Assembly (NCBI GenBank): GCA_944548615.1
Contig: OX155973.1
Coordinates: forward strand, 4,999,155 to 5,063,154
Direction of reading: 5' to 3'
Length of the DNA stretch: 64,000 nt
Source: Micropterix aruncella
Taxonomy: Eukaryota > Arthropoda > Insecta > Lepidoptera > Micropterigidae
Below are positions 33,311-44,232 of this stretch, piece after piece (the first letter of the stretch is position 1; the number at the start of each line of letters is the position of its first letter). The translations under genes and the position numbers were made by a program. The notes beneath the pieces were generated by a model. That model saw nothing but the letters and a program-made list of their open reading frames with translations. It made no database searches and was not told the DNA's origin.

Positions 33311-33480
33311 TCAAATATCACGTCTATAAGTCCAATAATTCGAGATTGAAATATGACTATTGCGCTCCGTGGTGGACCGATTTCAAACACAACCTTTTCA
33401 ACTCTTGCCATGACCAAATTATGCCTGCATGTCAAATTTCAGCCCAATCGGATTCAGCGTTTATTCTGATGAAATAAACA
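33300..33480 (+). repeat. Dispersed repeat R4
   Basis: CGCTCCGTGGTGGACCGATT, CTTGCCATGACCAAATTATG and AATTTCAGCCCAATCGGATT match the R4 order seen at 34138-34260 and, inverted, at 37500-37660. Confidence 0.55.
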
Positions 33481-34104
33481 CGGTCCTTATTATCTCAGGG
33501 GGACTCGAAATACGAGTAGGTACTTACTTAATAAATACTACTTTCCTTCTTCGTTGGTTGGTGGGCCGAGATAATAAAATTAAAATTGATGAAATCGTCA
33601 GTGTGATGTATAACCGTAACCTGGAAATTGTCTACCCACAAGTACTACCTAATATGATTGCAAAGAGAGCGAAGATAAGCATCGATACCCTAACTACGAT
33701 TTGATTGAAAAACCTATCTACAACTTTCCTCGAATGTGCCCGTCCGAATTCCTAAACATTCTCGTAACAACTTCGATGACTCGAAGCAAATAACGTAATA
33801 GATGTGTGATCGTATCCATGGTTATATTGTGTTTATTCGTTGCCGAATAAAAACGGCCAATGTACATATCCGATTAAGTCACACTGACGACTAAGCAAAG
33901 AAGAGGTTAAATAAAACACGTTAAGCTTCGTTGTCATTGCCATCGCAAATTCAAGCGGTCAAAGAGGAGAGGTATAAAATAAGTAGTAAAAACCGGAGAC
34001 AGGCGGACAAACCCGGTTGGTTCCATTGCTACGCCTCAGGCGGTGCGGTTTGTTTCTTGGCGTGTTGGGCCACGCGCCAATAGATGGCGTTAATAATTAA
34101 TTAC
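33481..34104. other. Unassigned region with a 91-codon ORF
   Basis: The plus ORF 33429-33704 (91 codons, starting in R4 sequence) has no recognisable domain. Nothing else could be supported. Confidence 0.35.
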
Positions 34105-34379
34105 ATTTTATTATTATATAATAATTAATTGTATTTTGAGATTGTAACATTACTACTGCGCCCCCTGGTGGACCGATTTAAACGATAACCTTTTTAACTC
34201 TCGCCATGATCAAATGCTGACTTCATGCCGAATTTCAGCTCAATCAGATTAAGCGTTTGGGCGCTTTCGTGGAGGAATACAAATAAACACACCTACAGAC
34301 ACACAGACTTCCATTTGAAAATGGCCTTAATAGTCTCATGGGGGCTCAAAATATGATTGTACGTGTTCATCTCGATTTT
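34105..34379 (+). repeat. Dispersed repeat R4
   Basis: CGCCCCCTGGTGGACCGATT, CTCGCCATGATCAAATGCTG, AATTTCAGCTCAATCAGATT and CGTGGAGGAATACAAATAAA in R4 order. Confidence 0.6.
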
Positions 34380-34398
34380 TTTGCGGGTTTACATATTG

Positions 34399-34852
34399 AG
34401 ATGTCAACCACAACGGGCGAACCCGTCACCGCAGGACGTTTTAACGATTCATCGTTCTATCGACCGTGCAGTGAGCGTAGAAGACTTTGGACATAACAAA
34501 TCCGACGTCTAGCTACGCCACAACCCGTTAGAGACCAAAGCCTTACCGCGAGTAGCCAGGTATGTTACCTGGCGGGCGGCACTCGCGCCCTAACTACCAA
34601 TTGTGACCAGATTTCTCCGGTCTCTCGATTGGTTCCGAGTTCGAGGTCGCTTGCGCGGTCCTCTCCCTTACGAAGCGGTGAAACGGAGTGCACCGAATCT
34701 ATCGCGGACCAAGGCGTCCTTTGCCCGACTCTGAACCGGGATCGGATGGCCAGTGGTCATTTCAAGAGCAGTCGCCGTAAGGTAGACAACTACCCCCGCT
34801 CTATAGGAAACAATACAGTTCCCAGACTCCCCGATACAGTTCCCAGACTCCC
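34399..34852 (-). repeat. S1 copy with a target duplication, 5' truncated
   Basis: A near-identical sister of 35719-36390, in minus orientation. It is flanked by TTTGCGGGTTTACATATTG (34380-34398) and TTTGCGCGTTTACAATATTG (34853-34872), a target duplication of about 19 bp with two differences. The hairpin end (34413-34426) is intact and the opposite end is missing, so truncation is at the 5' side and S1 behaves like a retroposon. Confidence 0.75.
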
Positions 34853-34999
34853 TTTGCGCGTTTACAATATTGTCCTTCCTTGTTGGCTAGTGGGCCTAAA
34901 AATAAAATACATATTTACAAAGCTTTTTACAATTACAAGCTAGAAATCGTCGCCGTCCCATATTTACTTTTTAGCGATTATGGTTATAGTTGGTGAGCC

Positions 35000-35617
35000 A
35001 GCTAAAAAAAAAGTGCAAGAGTTTTGTAAAAGCTGATAATTACAGATCAGACAGTATTTTGACCATAGAATGCCGGGGTAGAGTCAGTAGGCCAGATTCC
35101 AGGACACGTGGCGCTGGCGTACTAGGAAAGGTGTAATTTCAATTAATACCTCCAAAGTGTTTTAGAAAAGCTGAAAATTCATCAGTAGACAGTGGATGCA
35201 ATAAAGAACTCGATACAAATGGTCAGACTGCTTAACAATATAACGCGTGGAGTCAGCATTACTCCATTCATGTCACAAAAATGAATTCCCTGCAAATTAC
35301 GTAATAGTTACCGACAATACGCAGTACGTATTTGTCGGTAACTAGAACGCACCGGTCTAATGTGCCCGCGCAATATAAATGGACTTCATTTTTGTGACAT
35401 GTACGGAGTAATGCGGACGCCACGCATTCAATTGTTAAGCAGTCTGACAATTCCAAAACACTTAAGGGGCTCTAATTAAAATTACGTATTTCCTAGTACG
35501 CCCGCGCCAGATGTCCCGGAGTCTGGCTTGCTGACTCTACCCCATCAATCCATGGCCAAATTGACGTCTGATCTGAAAGTATCAGCTTTTACAAAACTCT
35601 TGCACTTTTTTGTAGCT
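35000..35617. mobile_element. 618-bp foldback element
   Basis: Left AGCTAAAAAAAAAGTGCAAG and right (complement) AGCTACAAAAAAGTGCAAG begin arms of about 250 bp that pair through CCGGGGTAGAGTCAG.. and GGCGTACTAGGAAA. In the centre GTTACCGACAAATACG pairs with its inverse near 35310-35340. No ORF. Confidence 0.65.
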
Positions 35618-35634
35618 GCCTTTTGTCCTATTAA

Positions 35635-36906
35635 GGCCACATGAGACCTCAGAAAAATATCCGAAATGGGCGTACACGAGAAAAAATAGGCAGGATCAAT
35701 TTTGTAGGGTTTGACCAACTTGCGGTGTCAAGTACAACGGGCGAGCCCGTCACCACAGGACGTTTTACCGATTTTTTCGTTCTGTCGCCCTGCAGTGAAC
35801 GTAAAAGACTTTGGACAGAACAATCCAACGTCCAGCTACGTCACAACCCGCAAGAAGCCAACGCCTTTACCGCGAGATAGCCAGTAATGTTACCTGGCGG
35901 GCCGACCCTCGCGCCCTTGCTTCCAATTGTGACCAGATTTCTCCGGTCTCTCGATTGGTTCCGAGTTCGAGGTCGCTTGCGCGGTCCTCTCCCTTACGAA
36001 GCGGTGAAACAGTGTGCACCGAATCTATCGCGGACCAAGGCGTCCTTTGCCCGACTCTGAACCGGGATCGGATGGCCAATGGTCATTTCAAGAGCAGTCG
36101 CCGTAAGGTAGGCAACCGCCCCCGCTCTATAGGAAACAATACAGTTCCCAGACTCCCCCGACTGTTAGTCGGAGAGCACAATCGATTGGCTTGCGCCGCT
36201 CGGTGCGCAGACCGTCCAGGAGCGCCAGAGGTTTGATTCCCAGGGGAGACTGGTTGACCCAGTGTCCTACCCAGGTTCGCACCCCATGCGTGGAGGCCAT
36301 CGGATGGGTGTTGACCCGTGAGTGTGACCGACCCTGAACACATGGGTCTTCGTGGCCACCTCATCATGGGCCCGTTAGCTCCCGCTCCCGTGTAGGGTTT
36401 GACCAATAAAAATCCAGCGTTGACGAAGCGTCAAGCGCAGATTCTACGTCCGCTCGCGCCGGCTACTAGGCGCATACTAAATGCTCTATCGCAGCGCTAG
36501 CACAGATTAACTATACGCAGTGGTGGTATAAGGGTGTTAATGGCAAAGCATATTTAGCGTAACTCTCAGAGCGCTCTCACGTTTTAATTAATTGTAATTA
36601 ATTTAGGGCCTAAATAAAAAAAGGGGCTGAGTGCTGCCCTAGAGAATTAACCAGTCAATATGATGAAATTATAATAAAACACACTCACCGCTTACATTGT
36701 AGGAGTAAACGCGCCTAAAAGTTCTCGAAGTCAGTTGAAAGCCTTAATGTCCAAGGCAATGAGCTACTTTTTTGAGTCCAAATTTTAAATTGGTTTCTTA
36801 TCGAGGGATTCACTTAGAAACTTTTTTAAATTAATGCTTATATTTTTCAAATAACTCATAAAACTAAAATTCTTCAGATATGGTCGTTCCCAGGTATCAT
36901 GTCGCC
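35635..36906. mobile_element. MITE-T copy carrying an S1 insertion
   Basis: TTAA at 35631-35634 and 36907-36910. The ends are GGCCACATGAGACCTC (one change) and (complement) GGCGACATGATACCTGG. Removing S1 (35719-36390) and one duplicated 16-mer leaves about 584 bp, matching 8336-8923. Confidence 0.78.
35719..36390 (-). repeat. Full-length S1 (672 bp) with a 16-bp target duplication
   Basis: It lies between perfect direct copies of TGTAGGGTTTGACCAA (35703-35718 and 36391-36406). That 16-mer occurs once, with small changes, in the uninterrupted MITE-T copies near 6171 and 8850. In transcript sense it begins CGGGAGCGGGAGCTAACGGG and ends with the ACGGGCTCGCCCGT hairpin and TTGTACTTGACACCGCAAG. 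It encodes no protein I recognise; the open frames on both strands reflect its GC content. It is a SINE-like or otherwise non-autonomous retroposon of unknown origin. Confidence 0.8.
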
Positions 36907-37054
36907 TTAAACATTCAAATATTTTTCAATAACCATTAATTAAAGTGTTTTTTTAATGCATTCCACCAGCGTCAAAAATGACGCTTACACAGGTGTGAAA
37001 ATTATTAGAATAATTGTAATAGACTTTATATCAATATTTTTGTCCAATGCTCTT

Positions 37055-37150
37055 TGAGCATGGCTTCACGGGAGCCGGGCCTATTGACCCGACTTTCAGA
37101 GCGAGACGACGTAGGGCTGCTCCACCTGCGGCAGGTATCTCAAAACGATT
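37055..37150. repeat. GC-rich dispersed fragment next to the assembly gap
   Basis: GGAGCCGGGCCTATTGACCC, GGGCTGCTCCACCTGCGGCA match the segment after the ORF at 6725-6830 and the complement at 39885-39985. Confidence 0.45.
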
Positions 37151-37209
37151 GTGAGCGGCCGTAGCCCCACTTAGTCGGTTGCCCACGGTGCTCAAGTAAT
37201 AATTTTTTT

Positions 37210-37409
37210 NNNNNNNNNNNNNNNNNNNNNNNNNNNNNNNNNNNNNNNNNNNNNNNNNNNNNNNNNNNNNNNNNNNNNNNNNNNNNNNNNNNNNNNNNNN
37301 NNNNNNNNNNNNNNNNNNNNNNNNNNNNNNNNNNNNNNNNNNNNNNNNNNNNNNNNNNNNNNNNNNNNNNNNNNNNNNNNNNNNNNNNNNNNNNNNNNNN
37401 NNNNNNNNN
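37210..37409. other. Assembly gap of 200 N
   Basis: 200 consecutive N. Any ORF drawn across it is meaningless. A TAATAATTTTTTT stretch borders it on both sides. Confidence 0.99.
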
Positions 37410-37439
37410 TAATAATTTTTTTTAATGAAATAGTTCTGG

Positions 37440-37480
37440 TTTTTGTGTTTATCCATATAGATACGTTAAAGCCATTTCCA

Positions 37481-37511
<31 letters not shown>

Positions 37512-37700
37512 ATTCCTCTACGATAGCGCCTGAACGCTTTATCTAATTTAGCTGAAATTTGGCATGCAGGCATCATTTGGTCATGGCAAGAGTGGACAAG
37601 ATTGAAGTTGAAATTGGTCCACCAGGGGGCGCGCTAGTCATATTAGCTATACAATCTCGAAATATTGTACTTAGAGACTTGACATTCGGTACACAAGTGC
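37440..37700 (-). repeat. Dispersed repeat R4 with a TG microsatellite
   Basis: TG dinucleotides at 37481-37511, then CGCCTGAACGCTTTATC, AGCTGAAATTTGGCATGCAG and CCACCAGGGGGCGCG: the complement of R4. Confidence 0.65.
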
Positions 37701-38339
37701 CTTGTTGGGTTGAAATCATAATGTGAAATTTGGGTTGAAATATCTCATATACAAGCGACACAAATAATATTTAAAGACCGTCGTACAAATGTACGGGGGA
37801 ATCAAATATTTAAATTTGCAGCGTCGCGCGTTTTGATATCGCGCGACGTACGTTCGAAATTTAAAATATTCCTTGCATTGTGTCGCTCGCTCGGAATTCG
37901 AATGTTTAACTGCGAATTTTACGGCGACGCGCGCTTGCAATTCGATTGTTGAATTAATTGAGATGACGTCCTTGGCTAATTGCCAGAAAAGTCTTAGGAT
38001 GATTCAGAATCTTGAAATGCTTATCTGATAGAACTGACTAATTGTGTCAAAATATTATGTAATTTATTGTAAACTTATCAACAATGTTGACTATACTTGA
38101 ATACATTTCCTTATCAACTAACAACGAAATAATTGTTGAGCTTTGTAAAATATTTGTGCACATACAAGATAAAAACACAATAGACCTTCGCCTACTGCAA
38201 TGTGTGCCCAGTACAATAATAACATCTGCAGTAAAACGATTGTACAGGCGGTGTCAAAAAATCGAATACTGTAACGAATATTTTTGGAAATACATTTTTT
38301 TTTTTTAACATTTCATATCGATATTCCATTGGCCAGATA
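37701..38339. other. Unassigned sequence
   Basis: Includes GTCGCGCG/CGCGCGAC words at 37820-37935, but no gene or repeat I can name. Confidence 0.4.
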
Positions 38340-38880
38340 CTATCAGCATTGATTATATATGGTATTCGATTGCTCATTGCCGTACTTTGTTTTGACAGCT
38401 ACGTGTAGATGGCGCCCATGATTCCAAATATTGATTAATCTTCTCTTATGTTTTTTTAAGAATAAAGCGTATTATTATTATTAATAATAATAATATGGCG
38501 GCGTTCGTGGTATGGCAATATGGCGGCGAACTATAGATGGCGTTCTAAACACGCCTATACTGCTTTCTACCTCGAAATAATAAAAAAAATATAATAACGA
38601 ACCTATTTTTAAATTACACATCTTTTTATTTTTATATTACTTACATAAAGATGGCAATTTTTAATTTGGTATACAGGTTTCAATACGTAATAATTACGCA
38701 CTTTAATTGTGAGATAGACTAATAGATGGCATTCTATCTCTTCGTATTATTTCTGCGTGATGTATCAGACTATGAAGAAATGCGATAGATGGCACTAATA
38801 ATTCAATGTCATAGTCATTGTCATATTTTTTTAATTCCAAAAAGTACATACTGTGGAATACGTTATTTTACATTTGCTCG
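38340..38880 (+). repeat. Repeat R6, longer copy
   Basis: CATTGATTATATATGGTATT, GTAGATGGCGCCCATG, TAGATGGCGTTCTAAACACG and AGATAGACTAATAGATGGC follow the R6 order at 26470-27080 and 1101-1400. Confidence 0.5.
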
Positions 38881-39884
38881 AAATTAATCACAACTTCGTT
38901 GCGTGTACATATACTTGTTTTTTAAAGGCAAGGCACAATTTGAATCAATTGCAAAAATCAAACAGACTAAAATTACAAAAAACATATAAGTATTTAAAAA
39001 AAAATTATTTAATTTAATTAGGTAAGTAACAGCATGAACTTATAATTAGATACATAATTCTTAAAAAAACTTTTGCTTATACCGATTATAACTTACGCCG
39101 TTCGAAATTATTTGAAAAATATTTTACATACTAAATTATGAAACAAAAATTACAATACATCCGTAAATATTTATTTGTTGTGAGAAAACGGATCTATACC
39201 GCGCGGAAATAAACGACAGTCCTCCCGATGCATTTGTATAGATGGCCAATGTAACTTTGCCGAAAATGTAACTTTGCCGGGAGAACTCATCGTCCAAGTC
39301 CACGCGGCAAGGACTCATCCCCACCAACCAAAAAATGTCAAATCACCGCAAAAGTTGTAGAGTTAACCGCAAACATATAAATCATACTTATACAGCATAC
39401 ATTCAAAATAAGTAAATGGGAATACATGTATAAGTTATATCATATTTATACATAGGTACATATTACAAATCAATAATTACTGGCAGTTGTCGCTGCTGCT
39501 TCAAGGGCGGTTCGTACTGCCGATTTGAAGCTAATTTTGTTTCTACTATTATATATTTTTTAAAATAATCAGTCACTAAACCATAAGTTTCACAATAAAA
39601 TATAAAACTCAGCAAACTCAGCAAAACAACACTAAAGTATAAAAATACAGAACAAAATTGATTTTAGTCAATAATAAACAAATATATTTGGTATCATTAT
39701 ATTTTAAAATTTAAGACAGCCTTGTCAAATTCATGCACACCAGGCCGCCAGATGTCCGGAAGCCGTACCCGCGCAGTCGGCTTGATTATCGGACCACCAG
39801 CGCGGGTATCGCAGCACAGCAGCAGTCTTGCCACATAAGATGCCATGTACCAACTCTCGTTCCAATCCTCCACGATAATGTGCC
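38881..39884. other. AT-rich unassigned region
   Basis: No gene. The 96-codon ORF at 39733-40023 overlaps a dispersed GC-rich fragment and is not trusted. Confidence 0.5.
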
Positions 39885-39985
39885 TAAGCGCCTAACATTG
39901 AATCTTGCCGTAGGGCACAAAGCCCAGCGACGCCATATCCCGAAAGCAGGGCCAATGGGCCCGGCTCATGCGAAACCCCACAAAA
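39885..39985. repeat. GC-rich dispersed fragment, inverted relative to 37055-37150
   Basis: CCGTAGGGCACAAAGCCCAG and CCGAAAGCAGGGCCAATGGG share the core GGCCAATGGGCCCGGCT motif with 6740-6790 and 37080-37100. Confidence 0.4.
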
Positions 39986-40090
39986 AGGCAGAATGCCTAG
40001 TAGAAGACGTCACGGGCCCCTAACAGGGCTGGTCGACCGATATTCGATACAATGTAAATTCATCAAAATTATATAGCATACATAGCTAGG

Positions 40091-40258
40091 TTTCTTTTTC
40101 TTCTGAGGAGGTGAAACAATCTGGCGCCAAAAGCCTGTTGCAGTTCTCTTAGCGCAGAACTATAGTAGGTGGCAAACACAATATATCAGCAATGGTCGCT
40201 GTGTTACAAGACTCATAAAGACCTTAGAAAAGCCCCCCACAACAAATAATAATAAAAC
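40091..40258 (+). pseudogene. Extreme 3' end of the RNase H LINE of 29206-30010
   Basis: GAGGAGGTGAAACAATCTGG, GCGCAGAACTATAGTAGGTG and CAGCAATGGTCGCTGTG match 29846-30000, ending in AATAATAATAAAA. Only the last codons and 3' UTR remain. Confidence 0.7.
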
Positions 40259-40319
40259 AATAGGTTTTTCTTTTTATGCATTTTCTAAATGCAACTTCTC
40301 GAAGTATTATATACTCTTT

Positions 40320-40610
40320 AAGTGGCACGTTGTTATCATTGGTTAAATTAATGGGTTTTTTTAATACATCAGTATTTTATAAGAAACCATTCACACCAAT
40401 AGATGGCCAAATTAATTACTATTAGTTTCGCCGGACAATGCTATCAGCGCCACCTGCATGTCGCCGGCATAGAAGGATTGCCAAAACTTTCTAAGGCATT
40501 GGGCAACCTGATACCCTACATAATAAACGATACCATGTATAAAACTTTATACCGTAGCGATAAATCTATGGACGAAATTCAGTAAATATGCTACTAAAGG
40601 CTTTTCTTGA
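40320..40610 (-). repeat. R6-like repeat, minus
   Basis: AATAGATGGCCAAATTAATT..GGACAATGCTATCAGCGCCA..AAAACTTTCTAAGGCATTGG is the complement of R6 words at 26510-26610. The 60-codon plus ORF here is chance. Confidence 0.45.
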
Positions 40611-40649
40611 CTATTTTTAAGTAATCATCTATTTTTTTTCTTTTTAATT

Positions 40650-40768
40650 AATCAAAGCGGTTTTATCATCCGGTTAATTATGATTGTAAAATTTGACATG
40701 TTCCTCAGTATTGTGAAATGCTTTTATGGAATGAATAAATGATGATGATGATGATGATGATGATGATC
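40650..40768 (+). repeat. RTE-type LINE 3' end with GAT tail
   Basis: A short 3' UTR ending GAATGAATAAATGATGATG and a GAT/ATG microsatellite (40738-40768), the usual kind of RTE tail. No coding part remains. Confidence 0.5.
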
Positions 40769-40929
40769 ACCATAATCTCGAGAAATATTTCAGTCGTAGG
40801 TATGAGTAAAAGAAAACTTCAAACAAATTTGAAATCTTTCGAATTTTACTCGATTCAAAAATCGTTTGTTATTGTATTATTAATACAAGCGTATATTTAC
40901 CTAGCAATGTTTGTTAGTTTGTTTAAGGC

Positions 40930-41420
40930 TTGGAAGCTCAATTAGAACCACTTCCTCTTATCCAGTGAAATTTAAATATTACATGTTGGTTCAGTTCCCA
41001 TGACAATGCATTTTTATGGTGAGCATAACCTGATTCTACATCCAGGAGCGGCTTCCGACGAGGCTACTCTTCCACGGTCAACAGCACAGACACTCAATTT
41101 TGTGTACGCATTCAAATATGATAGCCCATTCAAAATTTCTTCATGACATGGCTGCTGTACCCAGGGTTGGCTTCCAACGAGGGAACTCCTCAACGGCCAA
41201 CAGCACAGAAACGAAATTGTGTATACGCATGCAATTATGATAACCCATTCTAAGTTTCACCGCAATGGCTGCTGTACCCAGGGTTGGTTTCCAACGAGAG
41301 GACTCTTCAACGGTCAACAGCACAAACAGGAAATTCTGTATAGCATTCAATTATGATAGCCCGTTCTAAGTTCCACTATGACATGGCTGTTGCACCCAGG
41401 GTTGGTTCGGGACAGAGGAT
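40930..41420. repeat. R8: tandem array of an approximately 117-bp unit
   Basis: After a leader (TTTTTATGGTGAGCATAACC) the unit GGCTGCTGTACCCAGGGTTG..CAACGGTCAACAGCACA..TATGATAGCCC repeats, with the GGCTG(C/T)TG(T/C)ACCC landmark at about 41149, 41265 and 41384 (spacing 116-119). The same leader and array occur at 46108-46520. Confidence 0.75.
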
Positions 41421-41449
41421 TTAAAAAAATGTGTTTTTTTTATATGGGA

Positions 41450-41640
41450 TACCGTATATGCGTGTTTGAGCGTTATATTGAACATAAGAGAATATTAATC
41501 AATGTTTGGAGCCATGAGTGCCACCTACACGTTGCGTTTCATAGTAAAATCCTAGCTGCCAAAACGTACTATGGCATTGAACAATTTAATACCCTGGATA
41601 ATCATAGCAATAGTGGTAGAACGCAAACAGAGATGTTGAG
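41450..41640 (-). repeat. R6-like repeat, minus
   Basis: GAGTGCCACCTACACGTTGC..TAGCTGCCAAAACGTACTAT resembles the complement of the R6 segment CATAGTACGATTTGGCAACC. Confidence 0.4.
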
Positions 41641-41995
41641 CTAAAACCGAAAATTTTGCGAAGATTTCGCTCCTTTTTAAACATTGTGCAGTTCCATCAG
41701 ATCCTTAGAGGCTTCAACCTTGGTCTATTACTATATGCACAGGACCTAACTGGCAATAAATGACCTTTCGCAAGGTCGAGGTCTTTTTCGTGCACAAATT
41801 GAGTGGACTATTAAATAGTCAGGCATACCACATCGTTCGGAAGTGAAGTAATTAATACAACCTGGGACTATATTGTTTGAGGGGCCGTGGGAACGAATAA
41901 ATGGATGAATGCATTCGTTATTGCATGTAAAAACGCATAACACGCGCAATATCTTGCATGACACATCGTTTACATGACGTCTCAGGGCACTTTGT

Positions 41996-42440
41996 CGTCA
42001 ACTACAACGGGCGAACTCGTCACCTCACAAAGTTTTACCGTCTAACTAAGCCAACATGCCCGTCAGAGACCAACGACTTACGGCGTGGCACCGGGGAAGG
42101 TTACCAGCGAACAGTCTCGATCCCTGCCTACCAGTTTTAGAAGGATATCTCCGTCTGAAATTAACCATCAGGATACCTCCAACCTCCCGACTGGTTACGG
42201 GTTTGAAATCAGCCGTATATTCAGCGGTGATTCAGTTTGAATCTATCGCGGACCATCGGCATCTTTAGCCCGGCTCTGAATTCAGGATCAGGTAGCCGAT
42301 TGGTCATTTCAAGAGTGGTCGACGAGGTCAACATCCACCCCCGCTGCTTAGCAAACAGTATATTTCCATAGTTTCCCGACTCCTACAGTAATTAGTCAGA
42401 GTGCACAAACCGGTTGGCTGTAACCGCACGGTGCGATCAG
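41996..42440 (-). repeat. S1 copy, 5' truncated
   Basis: Begins CGTCAACTACAACGGGCGAA with hairpin ACGGGCGAACTCGT, follows S1 order to GGTCATTTCAAGAGTGGTCG and CACAAACCGGTTGGCTG, then stops. A further scrap lies at 42640-42745. Confidence 0.6.
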
Positions 42441-43019
42441 ATGTTAACATCATTGGAGCTATAGAAACCTAGATAATCGCGAAAAACCAATTTTGATGAC
42501 CGCAGACACGAGATTTTATGAGACTTTTGAGACAACTTATAGAACACCGAAATAAAGGTGTATACGAGTTTCCAGCTTATTATCTCTCATTCCGAGATTT
42601 ACCCCCTTTTTTGCTAAAGTGACTGCTTAGGGACGTGTACAAACCTACCGTCCATTAAAGCCAACATGCACGTTAGCGGTCAACGCCTTACGGCGAGGTA
42701 CTAGGAAGGTAACCCAGCGGACACCCTTCACGCCTGATTACCGTTTTTTTTTCTTTGTTTTTTGAAAAAAAAAAACAGATTTACATCAGTCTTACGTACT
42801 AGAGATGCTATTACATTGAGTTACTTGATGTAAATCTAAAAACGTTTTCTACTTATTATTAATGTACCTACATTGTTATACTCTTCTAATTACCTTAAAT
42901 GTTTTATTTTTATTTCAGTTTGGTTTTTTTTAGTCCGCTATCTTTGCAGAGGCGAGTTGCTTGAATTGTGATTTACTTAGAAGCATAGGTACCATCTACG
43001 CAATTTACAATTTTCACAT
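42441..43019. other. Spacer with S1 scrap and small hairpin
   Basis: AGATTTACATCA (about 42778) pairs with TGATGTAAATCT (about 42827-42839). Otherwise unassigned. Confidence 0.4.
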
Positions 43020-44232
43020 ATGAGTGCATTATACGGGGCACCGGCGAGAATAGTGTATAACTCCAGAATAACCAAAAATTCGATTCTGTGCAATTCCAAA
43101 GATCCGGCAATATCGAAGCACGTAATAAGTGGCCGTAGTGATTCAAATGATCTACAAGCCCGCGTAGAATTCCACAAAAAGTTCCTTACTGGAATCAGCC
43201 AGAATGGCACTGGTCTGGGGTATGGCAGTACAACCACGAGCGACGTGGACTTGAAGAAGTCTCTTTTGCGGGGAGATTACGACAGCAAGAGTATGGCTCA
43301 TGCTATTGGCCTTCAATGCCAGAATGATTGGACAACAATTGGGGACTTTTGCATTCCGCCTCCAATGCACTGGAAGGTAATGCTCTATGACTGGACGCCA
43401 GAGATGCTGAAATTTTATTTGAATGCCTTTCAGCATACACTTCCAGACCCCAGTAACCTCGCTCGTTGGAGCTTTGCCGAGGATAGTTCTTGTCCCCTCT
43501 GTAGCAATACCCCTTGCACAGCTAGACACATTCTAGCTGGCTGCAAGGTGGCCTTAGATCAAGGACGGTACACTTACCGCCATGACAAAGTTCTCGCTGT
43601 TATTCGCGAGGTAATTAGTCTCTCAGTGGCTCGTGCCAACAAGGGTTTGACAGTATCCTCCAAACCCCCAATACAGTTTGTGCGGGATGGCTCTAAAGGC
43701 AAAAAACATTTAACTACAAAACCTTTCTCAATAATCGAGAAAGCTACAGATTGGATTCTGGAGGTTGATTCGGTCTCTAAGCAGTATAAATTCCCTGAAA
43801 GTCTCGGATGCACAGCCCTCCGTCCAGATATAACTCTTTACTCTCTATCTCGGAAGGTGGCTCATATTGTAGAATTAACTGTTCCATGGGAATCAAATAT
43901 CCCAAAAGACCACGAGTGTCGCCGAATGCCGTAACCCGGAACGGCTTCACTGTTCACCTTCACGCGGTGGAAGTTGGCGCTCGTGGCCTGCCAGCTAAAT
44001 CTCTATTTCACCTCTTTAAAGATCTTGGCCTTTCCAGAAAAATAATCAACTCTTTCTTAGAAAAATTATCTAAAACTGCGATTTGCGCATCTCAAATTCT
44101 ATGGCTTTGAAGGGGGAGTGAATGGGTGGTAAGGTGAACGCTCACATGTGGCAAGACAGCTGTCCTAAACCTACCACAGCCGGTTCGTAAGTCCGGAATC
44201 CACTGCTCACCCCCCAGAAGTGTAAAAAAAAA
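43020..44232 (+). pseudogene. R2-like LINE C-terminus with restriction-like endonuclease
   Basis: The 304-codon frame (43020-43934) contains a C-x2-C-x8-H-x4-C knuckle at residues 158-175 (CPLCSNTPCTARHILAGC), RHDKVL at about 187, and RPD at 268-270 followed after 14 residues by the Glu of ELTVPWE. In R2-group non-LTR retrotransposons this CCHC plus PD-(x12-14)-(D/E) arrangement forms the C-terminal restriction-like endonuclease that nicks the target. A frame change at about 43910 leads to GFTVHLHAVEVGARGLPAKSLFHLFKDLGLSRKIINSFLEKLSKTAICASQILWL and a stop at 44110, so a few residues between the two parts are lost. The reverse transcriptase is absent. The 3' UTR ends near 44232 with AAAAAAAAAATAGTATTA; the same UTR recurs at 63219-63460. 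The first Met is probably not a real start. Confidence 0.72.

Noticed and set aside
35719..36390. tRNA-derived head for S1 (A/B boxes)
   Set aside because: TCTCGCGGTTAAGGCG and GGTTTGATTCCCAGG look box-like, but they lie on opposite strands and are too far apart.
37031..37456. 141-codon ORF across the gap
   Set aside because: Most of its residues are X from the 200 N.
41000..41410. CRISPR-like array
   Set aside because: The units are contiguous degenerate tandem repeats without spacers, in an insect-like genome.
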